Numbered from the stretch's first letter, positions 1 through 10,654 are shown. The stretch is 64,000 nucleotides of DNA from Verrucomicrobiia bacterium (GCA_022072455.1 JAJVHY010000004.1:488295-552294), one strand, 5' to 3'. Made by a program: numbers and translations. The notes: generated by a model from the letters alone, not told the origin.

Positions 1-309
1 TACGGCCGGCTGATGGCCCATGAAGTCGCCGAGCCGACTGCCGCGATGAATGTCTTGATTGATGAAGTTTTCCGGCCGCTGCTGGAACGCTTGGAAGTCA
101 TCATCCGCGAACTGACCGGCTTGACCGACGCGCGCATCGTGCAAGCCTGCATCCGCAGTGTCATCGGGCAATGTCTGCACTACTATCACGCCCGGCCGGT
201 CATCCAACGGCTGGATCCAACCCAAACTTTCGAGCCGGCAGATTTGGATCAGATCGCGCAACACATCACGAAATTCTCCCTGGCCGGCCTGCGGGAGTAC
301 CGGCAATGA
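1..309 (+). CDS. TetR/AcrR family regulator, CecR-type C-terminal domain (5' end outside window)
   Basis: The reading frame is open from base 1, so only the last 102 residues are visible and the helix-turn-helix lies upstream. The visible part matches the ligand-binding C-terminal domain of CecR/YbiH-type TetR repressors (CerR_C, DUF1956): a helix with a PT..MN.LI core, an R..L.R.LE.I..EL segment, a conserved IGQC...HARPVI block and a terminal HIT.FSLAGLR motif. The stop codon overlaps the start of the downstream efflux lipoprotein gene (ATGA), so regulator and pump genes are probably co-transcribed. By family precedent it would repress this operon until a toxic ligand binds. The ligand is unknown. 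Confidence 0.85.
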   Translation, partial: YGRLMAHEVAEPTAAMNVLIDEVFRPLLERLEVIIRELTGLTDARIVQACIRSVIGQCLHYYHARPVIQRLDPTQTFEPADLDQIAQHITKFSLAGLREYRQ

Positions 310-1715
310 ACCGCGCGCTTGTGGGGCTGTTGTTGTTGGCCGGGTGTTCGGTCGGACCGGATTACCGGCCGCCGAAGGTGGCGGTACCACAACACTGGGA
401 AATTGGCGCGAGCACAAATGCCCCAAGTAGCAACTGGTGGCGGACGTTGGGCGACGCGACTTTAACCTCGCTCATTGACCGGGCGGTGCAGACCAACCAC
501 GACGTGCGCATCGCCGAAAGCCGCCTCCGGGAAGCGCGCGCGTTGCGGGCCGGCGTCGCGTGGGATTTGGCGCCGACCGTGACCGGGGTGGCTTCGCTCA
601 TGGATCAACGGCGCTCGGAGAACGCGCAAACCTTCACCGCGCCCAACCAGATTTTTCAGACCGACCTGTACGATGCGCACTTTGATGCGCGCTGGGAGAT
701 TGATATTTTTGGTGGGAAACGCCGGGCACTCCAAGCGGCCTCGGCGCGTTTTGCCGGCATTGAAGAAGAGCAGCGGACGGTGTTGGTCAGCGTGGTGGCG
801 GAGGTGGCGCGCAATTACATCGAAGTCCGCGGCGCGCAACACCGGCTCGCGATCGCGCAGAAAAATGTCGCCGCCCAACAGGAGACGCTCGCGGTCGTGC
901 AAGCGCGCTTCCGCGCCGGCCTCGCCAGTGAACTCGAAGTGAAACAAGCCGAGGCGCTCCTCGCCACGTCCCAAGCGCGGTTACCGGCGATCGAGACGTT
1001 GCACCGGGCTGGAATTCATCGGCTCAGTGTGTTGGTGGGGCAATTACCGGGGGCGTTGACGACGGAACTGAGCACGCCGGCAGGATTGCCGGCGGTGATA
1101 ACGGCGATACCGGTGGGGTTGCCGGCAGATTTGTTGCGGCGGCGGACCGATGTGCGGCGCGCCGAACATGAGTTGGTCGCGGCGACGGCCGGGATCGGCA
1201 TGGAAGTGGCCGAATTGTTTCCCAAATTTGCGTTGGTGGGCAGTGGCGGGTTTCAGAGTTTGAGCGCAAGCGACTGGTTTGTGCCGGCGGCCCGGTACTG
1301 GTCGGCGGGGCCGACGGTGACGTGGCGGTTGTTGGATTTTGGGCGGATTCGCGCGCAGATCAAGGCGGCCAATGCCCGGCAAGAGCAGGCGTTGGCGGCG
1401 TATGAGCGGACGGTGTTGCTGGCGTTTGAGGACGTCGAGAACGCGTTGGTGGCGTATGCGAACGAGCAGGTCGGGCAACGGGCGTTGGCCGAAGCCGCGA
1501 CGGCCAACCGGCGCGCGGTGGAGTTGGCCAATGACCTGTACACGCAAGGGCTGGGCGAATTTCTCAATGTCTTGGAGGCCGAACGGGCGTTGTTTCAGGC
1601 GGAAGATCAACTCGTGGATAGTCAACGCCGGTTGACCACAAATCTGATCGCTTTGTACAAGGCGCTCGGGGGCGGATGGGAGCGGAAATATGAGGACTGG
1701 GAAAATTCACGTTAG
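306..1715 (+). CDS. RND efflux outer-membrane lipoprotein, NodT/OprM family
   Basis: This 469-residue protein is the outer-membrane channel of a tripartite efflux pump. The chosen ATG at 306 overlaps the regulator's stop and gives a perfect lipoprotein signal (LLLLAGC, lipidated Cys14) followed by the VGPDYRPP motif typical of the NodT family; an in-frame upstream start at 171 would bury that signal. Two OEP repeats follow, with the usual long alpha-helical stretches rich in Ala, Arg and Glu. The next gene starts inside its last codons at 1690. It is the only outer-membrane factor in an operon that encodes both an RND and a MacAB-type pump, so both may use it. The family call is firm; the substrate is unknown. 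Confidence 0.93.
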   Translation: MNRALVGLLLLAGCSVGPDYRPPKVAVPQHWEIGASTNAPSSNWWRTLGDATLTSLIDRAVQTNHDVRIAESRLREARALRAGVAWDLAPTVTGVASLMDQRRSENAQTFTAPNQIFQTDLYDAHFDARWEIDIFGGKRRALQAASARFAGIEEEQRTVLVSVVAEVARNYIEVRGAQHRLAIAQKNVAAQQETLAVVQARFRAGLASELEVKQAEALLATSQARLPAIETLHRAGIHRLSVLVGQLPGALTTELSTPAGLPAVITAIPVGLPADLLRRRTDVRRAEHELVAATAGIGMEVAELFPKFALVGSGGFQSLSASDWFVPAARYWSAGPTVTWRLLDFGRIRAQIKAANARQEQALAAYERTVLLAFEDVENALVAYANEQVGQRALAEAATANRRAVELANDLYTQGLGEFLNVLEAERALFQAEDQLVDSQRRLTTNLIALYKALGGGWERKYEDWENSR

Positions 1716-2775
1716 TCTGCTGCTGGCCGCGGGCATCGCGCTGGCGGGGTGTTCACCGAAGAAACCGGCCGGCGGCCCGCCGGTGACCGCACCGGAAGTG
1801 GCCACGCTCACCATCGCTCCGCAGCCGGTCGAATTGACGAAAGAGTTGCCGGGGCGGACGGCGCCGTTTTTGTTGGCGGAGATTCGGCCGCAGGTCAACG
1901 GGCTGATCCTGAAACGGTTGTTCACGGAAGGCGCCGATGTGCAGGCCGGCGAGGAACTTTATCAGATTGATCCCGCCCCGTTTCAGGCGGTGCTCGATCG
2001 TGTGCAGGCCAATCTGACCACGCTCCGTTACCGGGCCGAACGGCTCAAGGAAGCGTTCGCCTCGAAAGCGGTCAGCCGGCAGGCGCTGGATGACGCGGAA
2101 GCCGCGTTGAAGCAAGCCGAAGCGGAACTGGAATCGGCGCGCATCAATCTGGCGTACACGAAAATCACCGCGCCCATTGCCGGGCGCATCGGGCGGTCGA
2201 GCGTGACGGAGGGCGCGATTGTCACGGCGTATCAACCGGTGCCGCTGGCGACGATTCAGCAGTTGGATCCGCTGTACGTGGATGTGCCGCAGTCGACGGT
2301 GGAGCTGTTGCGTTGGCAACAGCGGCTGGCGGATGGCCGGCTGGCGAACTCCGCGACCAATCAGAACACAGTGCAGTTGCTCCTCGAAGATGGCACGAAG
2401 TATCCGCAGCCGGGGACGCTCCAGTTCCGCGACGTTTCGGTGGATGCGTCGACCGGCTCGGTGACGTTGCGAATGGTGTTTCCGAATCCCGACCGGACTT
2501 TGTTGCCGGGGATGTTCGTGCGGGCGGTGGTGAAGGAGGGGAGCAATCAACACGGGATCCTGATTCCACAGCAAGCCGTGACGCGCGATCCGAAGGGCAA
2601 CCCGCTGGTCCTGCTGGTGAACGCGGCCGGGACCGTCGAAGTTCGTCCGCTGACACTCGACCGCGCCGTCGGAAATCAGTGGCTTGTGGCGACGGGCTTG
2701 GCGGCGGGCGACCGGGTGATTATCGAAGGCTCACAAAAAGCCCGGCCGGGCGCGCCGGTGCGGGTGGCGCGGTAA
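1690..2775 (+). CDS. RND efflux periplasmic adaptor, AcrA/MexA-like lipoprotein
   Basis: This 361-residue membrane fusion protein bridges the inner-membrane RND pump to the outer-membrane channel. It has a lipoprotein signal with the lipobox ALAGC (Cys21). A biotinyl-lipoyl-like half follows (LPGRTAPF..AEIRPQVNG). The alpha-helical hairpin is roughly residues 95-150, then comes the second lipoyl half with the TAPIAGRIGRS motif, and last the beta-barrel and membrane-proximal domains ending in GDRVIIEG. Length and order match AcrA/MexA. The ATG lies 26 bases inside the preceding gene and the next gene begins 12 bases downstream, so translation is likely coupled. Confidence 0.93.
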   Translation: MRTGKIHVSLLLAAGIALAGCSPKKPAGGPPVTAPEVATLTIAPQPVELTKELPGRTAPFLLAEIRPQVNGLILKRLFTEGADVQAGEELYQIDPAPFQAVLDRVQANLTTLRYRAERLKEAFASKAVSRQALDDAEAALKQAEAELESARINLAYTKITAPIAGRIGRSSVTEGAIVTAYQPVPLATIQQLDPLYVDVPQSTVELLRWQQRLADGRLANSATNQNTVQLLLEDGTKYPQPGTLQFRDVSVDASTGSVTLRMVFPNPDRTLLPGMFVRAVVKEGSNQHGILIPQQAVTRDPKGNPLVLLVNAAGTVEVRPLTLDRAVGNQWLVATGLAAGDRVIIEGSQKARPGAPVRVAR

Positions 2776-2787
2776 GCGAGGCCCAGC

Positions 2788-5700
2788 ATGCTCTCCCGCT
2801 TTTTTCTCGACCGGCCGGTGTTCGCGTGGGTGATTGCGATTGTGCTGATGGTGCTCGGATGTCTGGCCATCTACAATTTGCCGATCTCGCAATACCCGTC
2901 CATTGCGCCACCGTCCATCGCGATTGACTCATTCTACCCGGGCGCTTCGGCGGAGACGGTGGAAAACAGTGTCACGCAGATCATCGAACAGAAGATGACC
3001 GGGTTCGACGACATGCTCTACCTCTCCGGCACGAGTGATTCCGCCGGTTCGTCGCGGATCGAGCTGACCTTCAAACCCGGGACTGACCCCGATTTGGCGT
3101 GGGCGAAAGTGCAGAACAAGCTGCAACTCGCCATGGCCGGCCTGCCGGATGCGGTGCAACGCGGCGGCATCACGGTCAGCAAGTCCACGCGGAATTTTCT
3201 CATCATCGTCAGCCTCATTTCGGAGGATGGCAGCATGGACGGCACCGACCTGCGCGATTATGCCCAGTCGAACCTCGAAAAAGTGTTGGCGCGCGTGCCG
3301 GGTGTCGGCGAAGTGCAAAATTTCGGGTCGCCGTATGCGATGCGCATCTGGCTCGATCCCGACAAGCTCACCAGTTACCGGCTGGCGGTCGAGGATGTGA
3401 CGGGGGCGTTGCGGGCGTACAACGTTGAAGTGTCAGCCGGGCAGTTTGGGAGTCTGCCGGCCGTGGCGGGCCAACGGTTGAATGCCTCGATCGTGGTGCA
3501 GAACCTTCTCCAGAAGCCGGACGAGTTCGCCGCCATTCCGATCCGCACCAATCCCGACGGCTCGGTGGTGCGCATCCAAGACATCGGGCGGGTGGAGTTG
3601 GGCGCGGAAGCGTACGACGCGCAGGTTTTCTACAACGGCAAGCCGTGCGCCGGGCTCGCCATCCGGCAAGCGCCGGGCGCGAATGCACTCGAAACCGCTG
3701 ACCGGGTGAAAAAGAAGCTGGCCGAGATGAGCCAGTTTTTTCCGCCCGGCTTGAAGGTGGTTTATCCGTATGACACCACACCCTTCATCCGCGTCGCCAT
3801 CAACGAAGTGGTGAAGACGCTGTTCGAGGCGGTGCTGCTGGTGTTTCTGGTGATGTGGCTGTTCATGGGCAACATCCGCGCCACACTCATCCCGACCATC
3901 GCGGTGCCGGTGGTGTTGCTGGGGACGTTTGCGGTGCTGGGCGCGTTCGGATTTTCGATCAACATGCTGACGATGTTCGCGATGGTGCTCGCGATTGGTC
4001 TGCTGGTGGACGACGCGATCATCGTCGTCGAAAATGTCGAACGCATCATGACGGAGGAAGGCTTGCCGCCCCGCGAAGCCACCGCGAAATCCATGGGGCA
4101 GATCACGAGTGCGTTGGTCGGGATCGGGCTGGTGCTGTCCGCGGTGTTCGGGCCCATGGCCTTTTTCCCCGGCTCGACCGGCATCATCTACCGGCAATTC
4201 TCAATCACAATCATCTCGGCGATGTTGTTGTCGGTGGTGGTGGCGCTCATTTTGACACCGGTTTTGTGCGCGACCTTGTTGCGGCCGGTCCCGAAGGGTC
4301 ATGAACCGTCCGAGAACGCGATTTTCATTTTCCGGCCCTTCCTGCTGCAATTTGATCGGGGCTTTTTCTGGGTGCGCGACCGGTATCTGGGGCTGGTCCG
4401 GCATTCGCTGGCCAAAAAGTTTCGCTATCTGTTGGGGTATGTTTTGCTGCTGGTCGGGATCGGGTATCTGTTGGTGCGGCTGCCGACCGCCTTCCTGCCG
4501 GATGAAGATCAGGGGATTCTCCTTTCGCAGATCATCATGCCGGTGGGCACGACGTTGGAACAAACCCAGCTCGTCGCCGACCAGGTGCGGCAAAATTTTC
4601 TCGAAAACGAAACCAACGCCGTTGAATCTGTGCTGACCGTGGCCGGGTTCGGATTTTCAGGGCGCGCGCAGAACAACGCGTTTGCTTTCATCAAACTGCG
4701 GGACTGGGAGCACCGCGACCAACCCGACCGGCGCGTCAAAGCGGTGGCCGGACGTGCGATGGGGGCTTTTGCCAAAATTCGCAACGCCCTGGTGTTTGCC
4801 TTTCCACCTCCGGCGGTTTCCGAACTGGGCAACGCCCGCGGCGTGGATTTTCAATTGCTCGACCGGGGCGGGTTGGGACATCAGGTCATGATGGGCGCGC
4901 GGGGGCAGTTGCTGGGGATTGTCTCAAAGGACAAACGCCTGATGAACGTCCGCCCCAACGGCCTCGAAGATGTGCCGCAATACCGGGTCGAAGTGGACTG
5001 GGAGAAAGCCGGGGCGCTCGGCGTACCGGTGGCTTCCATCAACAACGCGCTCGCGACCGCGTTTGGCAGCAGCTACGTCAACAACTTCATCCAGGCCGGG
5101 CGCGTCAAGCGCGTCTATGTGCAGGCCGACGCCCAGTTCCGCCGCGAGCCGGCCGACCTCGAAAAGTTTCACATCCGCAACACCGCCGGCAAGATGGTGC
5201 CGTTCAGTTCGTTTGCCACCGCGCGGTGGACGAGCGGGTCGCCGCGCCTCGAACGGTTCAACGGTTTTCCGGCGCTGAATTTCTGGGGTGAGCCGGGTCT
5301 CGGGCACAGCTCCGGCGAGGCGATGCAAGCCATGGAAGACGCCGTCAGGAAATTGCCGGCGGGGATTGGCTTCGACTGGAGCGGCTTGTCGTTTCAGGAA
5401 CGGATGGCCAGCGCGCAGGCGCCGGTGCTTTACGCGTTTTCAATTCTGGTGATCTTCCTGTGTGTTGCGGCGCTTTACGAGAGCTGGACGATTCCGTTTG
5501 TCAACCTGCTGATGTTGCCGCTCGGTGTGCTCGGCGCAATTGTCGCCACGTCATTGCGCGATTTGCATAATGACGTTTATTTCCAGATCGGGTTTCTCAC
5601 CACGATGGGTCTTTCCACCAAGAACGCGATTCTGATCATCCAATTCATCAAGGAAGAAATGCGCCGGGGACTGGGCGTGACCGAGGCGACCCTCAGCGCC

Positions 5701-5916
5701 GTCCGCATCCGTTTCCGCCCGGTCATCATGACGTCGCTGGCCTTCTTCTTCGGCACCTTGCCACTGGCGCTCGCGACCGGAGCCGGGGCGGGCGCGATGA
5801 ACGCCATCGGCACCGCCGTGACCGGCGGGATGCTGTCGGCAACGTTTATTGATCTGATTTTCATCCCACTCTTCTTCGTGCTAGTCTCCAAGCTGTTTGC
5901 GCGTAAGAAAGCATGA
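2788..5916 (+). CDS. RND efflux pump, HAE1 (AcrB/MexB-like) family
   Basis: This 1042-residue inner-membrane proton-drug antiporter has full family length. The N-terminal signature FFLDRPVFAWVIAI is followed by the first porter domain, a block of transmembrane helices near residues 340-540, the second porter domain and a last helix block from about residue 865. The proton-relay aspartates of TM4 are present as Asp408-Asp409 (LLVDDAIIVVENVERIM), equivalent to AcrB Asp407-Asp408. The motif GLSTKNAILIIQF near the end matches the TM10 Lys region. Its stop overlaps the start of the VOC gene (ATGA). Chemistry and topology are clear; substrate range cannot be read from the sequence. Confidence 0.95.
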   Translation: MLSRFFLDRPVFAWVIAIVLMVLGCLAIYNLPISQYPSIAPPSIAIDSFYPGASAETVENSVTQIIEQKMTGFDDMLYLSGTSDSAGSSRIELTFKPGTDPDLAWAKVQNKLQLAMAGLPDAVQRGGITVSKSTRNFLIIVSLISEDGSMDGTDLRDYAQSNLEKVLARVPGVGEVQNFGSPYAMRIWLDPDKLTSYRLAVEDVTGALRAYNVEVSAGQFGSLPAVAGQRLNASIVVQNLLQKPDEFAAIPIRTNPDGSVVRIQDIGRVELGAEAYDAQVFYNGKPCAGLAIRQAPGANALETADRVKKKLAEMSQFFPPGLKVVYPYDTTPFIRVAINEVVKTLFEAVLLVFLVMWLFMGNIRATLIPTIAVPVVLLGTFAVLGAFGFSINMLTMFAMVLAIGLLVDDAIIVVENVERIMTEEGLPPREATAKSMGQITSALVGIGLVLSAVFGPMAFFPGSTGIIYRQFSITIISAMLLSVVVALILTPVLCATLLRPVPKGHEPSENAIFIFRPFLLQFDRGFFWVRDRYLGLVRHSLAKKFRYLLGYVLLLVGIGYLLVRLPTAFLPDEDQGILLSQIIMPVGTTLEQTQLVADQVRQNFLENETNAVESVLTVAGFGFSGRAQNNAFAFIKLRDWEHRDQPDRRVKAVAGRAMGAFAKIRNALVFAFPPPAVSELGNARGVDFQLLDRGGLGHQVMMGARGQLLGIVSKDKRLMNVRPNGLEDVPQYRVEVDWEKAGALGVPVASINNALATAFGSSYVNNFIQAGRVKRVYVQADAQFRREPADLEKFHIRNTAGKMVPFSSFATARWTSGSPRLERFNGFPALNFWGEPGLGHSSGEAMQAMEDAVRKLPAGIGFDWSGLSFQERMASAQAPVLYAFSILVIFLCVAALYESWTIPFVNLLMLPLGVLGAIVATSLRDLHNDVYFQIGFLTTMGLSTKNAILIIQFIKEEMRRGLGVTEATLSAVRIRFRPVIMTSLAFFFGTLPLALATGAGAGAMNAIGTAVTGGMLSATFIDLIFIPLFFVLVSKLFARKKA

Positions 5917-6320
5917 TTACCGGCATCATGGAGACGGCGTTGTACGTGGCGGATGTGCCACGGGCGATTGCCTTTTACCGGGACGTGCTGGGTTTCGAGT
6001 TGATGAACACCGATGCCCGGTTCGCCGCCTTCAACGTCGCTGGCCAGCAGGTCCTGTTGCTGTTCCAAGCGGGCGCGTCGAATTACCACATGACCGTGCC
6101 CGGCGGCACGATCCCCCCGCATGATGGTCACGGGCCGAATCACATCGGTTTCGCGATTACCGCGGCAAGTTTGAACGACTGGGCGGCCCGGCTGGCCCAC
6201 CACAACGTTCCCATTGAAAGCCGCGTCACCTGGCCGCGCGGGGGCGCGAGCCTGTATTTTCGTGATCCGGATAATAATTTGGTCGAACTGCTGACTCCCG
6301 GGGTTTGGGCTATCTACTGA
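5913..6320 (+). CDS. VOC (glyoxalase/bleomycin resistance) superfamily protein
   Basis: This 135-residue single-domain protein opens with METALYVADVPRAIAFYRDVLGFE, the standard first beta-alpha-beta unit of the vicinal oxygen chelate fold, and ends with LYFRDPDNNLVELL, the standard last unit. A metal-site-like NHIGFAI strand lies in the second half. VOC proteins of this size include drug-binding resistance proteins, dioxygenases and lyases, so the reaction is not settled. Its position between an RND pump and a MacAB-like transporter, overlapping genes on both sides, makes drug sequestration or modification a reasonable guess. The start chosen overlaps the RND stop. Confidence 0.85.
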   Translation: MITGIMETALYVADVPRAIAFYRDVLGFELMNTDARFAAFNVAGQQVLLLFQAGASNYHMTVPGGTIPPHDGHGPNHIGFAITAASLNDWAARLAHHNVPIESRVTWPRGGASLYFRDPDNNLVELLTPGVWAIY

Positions 6321-7468
6321 TGAAACTACGGCATTGGATCATGGCGCTGGCATTACTAACCGGCTGCTCGAAAGAAAAACCGACCTACCAAACCACTGAC
6401 CTCACGCGCGGCGAACTCATCCAAAGCGTGACCGCCACGGGCCAACTCAATCCGGTCACCAACGTCCAAGTCGGCTGCCAGATTTCCGGCACGATTGAAC
6501 AGTTGTTCGCCGACTACAACTCGCCGGTCACCAACGGCCAGATCGTCGCGCAGCTCGATGCCCGCTCCTACCGGGCCAACCTCCTCCAAGCCGAAGGCGA
6601 ACTCGCCAGCGCGCAAGCCTCGTTGAAACTCGCGCAGATCAACGCCGCGCGCGCCGAACAATTGTTCCATGACAAACTCATTCCCCAAGCCGACTTCGAT
6701 CAAGCCGTCGCGACACTGCAACAAACCCAAGCGCAGGTTCAAATCCGCACCGCCACCGTCGAAAACGCCCGCGTCAATCTCGCCCGCTGCACCATCTATT
6801 CTCCCGTGGATGGCATCGTCATCTCCCGCAACGTGGACGTCGGCCAGACCGTCGCCGCCAGCCTGAATGCCCCGACGCTGTTCGTCATCGCCAACGACCT
6901 GACCAAAATGCAAATCAATGCCAATGTCGCCGAAGCCGACATCGGGGGAGTGGCCGAGGGACAAGCCGTCGAGTTCACCGTGGACGCGTTTCCGAACCGG
7001 CTGTTCCACGGCCAGGTTGTCCAAGTCCGCAACTCACCGCTCACCGTCCAGAATGTCGTGACCTATGACACCGTCATCGCCGTCAACAACCACGAACTCA
7101 AACTCAAACCCGGCATGACGGCCAACATCTCCGTCATCATCGCCCGCCGGCCCGACACGCTGAAAATCCCCAACGCCGCCCTCCGCTTCCGGCTGCCCGA
7201 CCCGACCGGCACCAACACCCCCGCGCGCGCGCCCGCCGGCGCCGGCCGCAAACGCGGCGAACGCTCCCCAACCCGCACTGTTTATGTGCTCGACGCCGCC
7301 GGCAAGCCGCAACCGGTCCAGATCACCGTCGGGATTACTGACGGCGCAGCCACGGAAGTGGTGGCCGGCTTGACAGACGGGGACAAGGTGATCACCAGCT
7401 CCACCGCCCGGCCAACGACCGCGACGCCGGCAAACCCGTTTAGCCCCACCATGCCGCGCCGGTTCTAG
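6320..7468 (+). CDS. MacA-like periplasmic adaptor lipoprotein
   Basis: This 382-residue membrane fusion protein is the partner of the ABC transporter encoded just downstream. The ATG at 6320 (overlap TGATG with the VOC stop) gives a clean lipoprotein signal with LLTGC and lipidated Cys16; the in-frame ATG at 6305 would add five residues and weaken it. The order is lipoyl half (ATGQLNPVTNVQVGCQISGTI), long coiled-coil hairpin around residues 85-150, second lipoyl half (YSPVDGIVISRNVDVGQTV), beta-barrel and membrane-proximal domain. A Pro/Ala/Arg-rich insertion near residues 295-320 is unusual for MacA and may be a flexible loop. Confidence 0.9.
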   Translation: MKLRHWIMALALLTGCSKEKPTYQTTDLTRGELIQSVTATGQLNPVTNVQVGCQISGTIEQLFADYNSPVTNGQIVAQLDARSYRANLLQAEGELASAQASLKLAQINAARAEQLFHDKLIPQADFDQAVATLQQTQAQVQIRTATVENARVNLARCTIYSPVDGIVISRNVDVGQTVAASLNAPTLFVIANDLTKMQINANVAEADIGGVAEGQAVEFTVDAFPNRLFHGQVVQVRNSPLTVQNVVTYDTVIAVNNHELKLKPGMTANISVIIARRPDTLKIPNAALRFRLPDPTGTNTPARAPAGAGRKRGERSPTRTVYVLDAAGKPQPVQITVGITDGAATEVVAGLTDGDKVITSSTARPTTATPANPFSPTMPRRF

Positions 7469-7470
7469 CT

Positions 7471-8228
<758 letters not shown>

Positions 8229-8232
<4 letters not shown>

Positions 8233-9446
8233 GATGGTTCGCCACGATTCGCATTGCCCTCCGCGCCTTGCGCCGCAACAAACTGCGCTCGGTGCTGACC
8301 ACGCTTGGCATCATCATCGGCGTCGGCGCCGTCATTGCGATGGTCGGCATTGGGAATGGCGCGAAAGCACAAGTCGAAGCGCAAATTGCCAGCCTCGGCC
8401 AGAATGTCGTGTTGATTTTCTCCGGCAACTTCTCCACGGGGGGGGCGCGCAGTGGCTGGGGCGGCGCCGGAACACTGACGATTGACGATGCCGCCGCCAT
8501 CGCCACGGAGATTCCCGGAGTCCTGCACGTCAGCCCAGAAGTGCGCGACCGGCAACAGGTGCTGGCCAACGGGTTGAATTGGAACACGACCGTGCTGGGC
8601 GAAGGGCCCGACTATCTCACCATCCGCGATTGGCCATTGGTGGACGGCGGGATGTTCACCGACCAAGATGTGCGGAGCACGGCGAAGGTTTGCATCATCG
8701 GCCAAACCATCGCCACGGAACTCTTCGCCAATGAAGACCCGGTGGGACAAGGGCTGCGAATTCGCAATATCCCGTTCAAGATTCTCGGAGTGCTCGCCCG
8801 CAAGGGATTATCAGTGATGGGCAGCGATCAGGATGATGTGGTCGTGATACCTTACACCAGCGCGATGAAACGTGTTTCGCGGCGCACCTACCTCAATTCC
8901 ATCATCGTCCAGACCGCACCTGCCGCGACCTCGGCCAAAGTCCAGGCCGACATCGCCGACCTCTTGCGCCAACGGCACCGGATCGGCACGGGACGCGACG
9001 ATGATTTCACGATCCGCGGTCAGGAGGAAATCGCTGCCGCCGCGACCGCCACCACCAAAACCATGACCGCCCTGCTCGGCGCGATTGCAAGCGTCTCGCT
9101 CCTCGTCGGCGGCATCGGCATCATGAACATCATGCTCGTCAGCGTCACCGAACGCACCCGCGAGATTGGCATCCGCATGGCCGTCGGCGCGCACGGGCGC
9201 GACATTCTCCTGCAATTTCTGACGGAAGCCATCACCCTCAGTTCGCTCGGTGGCATCCTCGGAATCCTGCTCGGAGTCGGTTCGGCCAAACTGCTTTCGG
9301 CGGTTGCCGGCTGGCCGACATTGATCTCGACCAGTTCGGTAGTGGTGGCGTTTCTCTTCAGCGCGGCCGTCGGCATCTTTTTTGGTTTCTACCCCGCCCG
9401 CAAAGCCGCCCGTCTCGATCCCATCACCGCCTTGCGCTACGAGTGA
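8229..9446 (+). CDS. ABC transporter permease, MacB/FtsX family
   Basis: This 405-residue permease has the MacB_PCD plus FtsX layout. A first membrane helix sits at about residues 17-40 ([29 protein letters not shown], split across the membrane). A periplasmic domain of about 235 residues follows. Three C-terminal helices come last, with the conserved [28 protein letters not shown] block. An eight-G run at 8438-8445 encodes a Gly-rich loop. The ATG overlaps the ATPase stop. With the MacA-like adaptor it should form a MacAB-type pump that expels macrolide-like compounds, peptides or lipids from the periplasm. This is the last gene of the efflux operon. Confidence 0.93.
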
Positions 9447-9460
9447 CGCTCCGCTAGAGT
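9432..9460 (+). promoter_or_regulatory. Putative sigma-70-like promoter for ppa
   Basis: TTGCGC (9432-9437) and TAGAGT (9455-9460) are separated by 17 bases. The predicted start of transcription is about 9467, three bases before the ATG at 9470, so the mRNA would be almost leaderless. The -35 overlaps the end of the permease gene. The match to consensus is partial (3/6 and 4/6). Confidence 0.35.
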
Positions 9461-9469
9461 CGCGGGGTT

Positions 9470-10087
9470 ATGCCCAAGAAAACCACCAAACCTTTCCCCG
9501 CCAAAAACGCGCTCCAGCCGGCCTGGTACAACCCCTTTCACCTCCTGACGCCCGGCGACATCTGCCCCGAGGAAGTCAACGCCTTCATCGAATGCCCGAT
9601 GCGGTCAAAGATCAAATACGAACTCGACAAGCGCAACGGCATCCTTCACATCAGCCGCACTCTTCATAGCGCCGTGCATTACCCAAGCAACTACGGCTTC
9701 ATCCCCCAGAGCTACTGCCGCGACCACGACCCCCTCGACGTCCTCGTCCTCTCCCAAGAACCGGTCATTCCCGGCTGCGTGATGAAAGCGCGCCCCATCG
9801 GCATGCTCCCGATGAATGATACCGGGCAGGAAGACATCAAGATCATTGCCGTCCACGCCAACGACCCGATTTACGCCAGCTACACCGACATCTCGCAGTT
9901 GCCGCCGCACACGCTCCGCGAGATCCGGCACTTCTTCGAGATCTACAAGGAACTCGAAAAAGCCGGCCAAGTGAAAGTGGACTCCTTCCGCGGCCGCATT
10001 GACGCGCAGACCGCCATCCGCGATGCCGTCCGCGCCTACGCCCGATTCCGCAAACAACTCCTCAACTGCGAGTACCCGGACTTTTAA
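9470..10087 (+). CDS. ppa: Soluble inorganic pyrophosphatase (family I)
   Basis: This 205-residue enzyme hydrolyses pyrophosphate to two phosphates and pulls biosynthetic reactions forward. The family signature DHDPLDVLV begins at Asp85 and provides metal-binding aspartates; the YPSNYGFIPQ substrate loop and the later GQEDIKIIAV and KVDSF segments also fit family I. An N-terminal extension of about 20 residues precedes the conserved NPFH start of the fold. No clear Shine-Dalgarno precedes the ATG. The BON-domain gene follows after 3 bases, so the two may share a transcript. Confidence 0.94.
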   Translation: MPKKTTKPFPAKNALQPAWYNPFHLLTPGDICPEEVNAFIECPMRSKIKYELDKRNGILHISRTLHSAVHYPSNYGFIPQSYCRDHDPLDVLVLSQEPVIPGCVMKARPIGMLPMNDTGQEDIKIIAVHANDPIYASYTDISQLPPHTLREIRHFFEIYKELEKAGQVKVDSFRGRIDAQTAIRDAVRAYARFRKQLLNCEYPDF

Positions 10088-10090
10088 GCC

Positions 10091-10621
10091 ATGGCGGGCA
10101 AAGAAACTCCGGAAAAATCCGCGCCGCGCGGCGGCGGGTTGAAGGATTTCTTTACCGGCCTGCTTACCGGTGTGTTCCTCTGTGGTTTGGTGGGCGGCTA
10201 TTATGTCATGCGGAAGCAACCGGCGGTCCGCCAAGCGCAAGACGCCACCGCCACCGCCATTCACGATGCCGTCGCCACCCTCGACTCCAAACTCGCCGCC
10301 TGGCACCTCACCAGCACCGACATCGAACGCGAACTCACGCAAACCGGCAAAGTCGTGCGCCGGCAAATGAGCGACTTCGGCGCCACGATTGCCGATGCCG
10401 CCAGCGATACGAAAGTCACCGCCAAAGTCAAAGCGAAGCTCGCGCTCGACAAGGAACTCAACACCTTCGGCATCGGCGTCACCACCACCGACGGGCGGGT
10501 CACCCTCACCGGCAACGTCACCACCGCCAAGCAGATCAGCCGCGCGATCGTGCTGACGCTGGAAACTGAAGGCGTCCGCGAAGTCGCCTCGACACTCCGC
10601 GTGAAAAAATCGCAGAATTGA
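10091..10621 (+). CDS. Membrane-anchored BON-domain protein
   Basis: This 176-residue protein has a basic N-terminus, one transmembrane segment at about residues 19-39 and a linker with heptad-like Ala/Leu spacing. A C-terminal BON domain follows from about residue 107 (TKVTAKVKAKLALD, then GVTTTDGRVTLTGNV and a final VREVASTLRV strand). BON domains bind phospholipid or other envelope surfaces, as in OsmY. It follows ppa by 3 bases and precedes the copper cassette by 33 bases. A role in envelope homeostasis is an inference from the domain; no enzymatic motif is seen. Confidence 0.85.
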   Translation: MAGKETPEKSAPRGGGLKDFFTGLLTGVFLCGLVGGYYVMRKQPAVRQAQDATATAIHDAVATLDSKLAAWHLTSTDIERELTQTGKVVRRQMSDFGATIADAASDTKVTAKVKAKLALDKELNTFGIGVTTTDGRVTLTGNVTTAKQISRAIVLTLETEGVREVASTLRVKKSQN

Positions 10622-10654
10622 CACCCGTGGCAGTTCTGCGCATTCTGCCCGCGC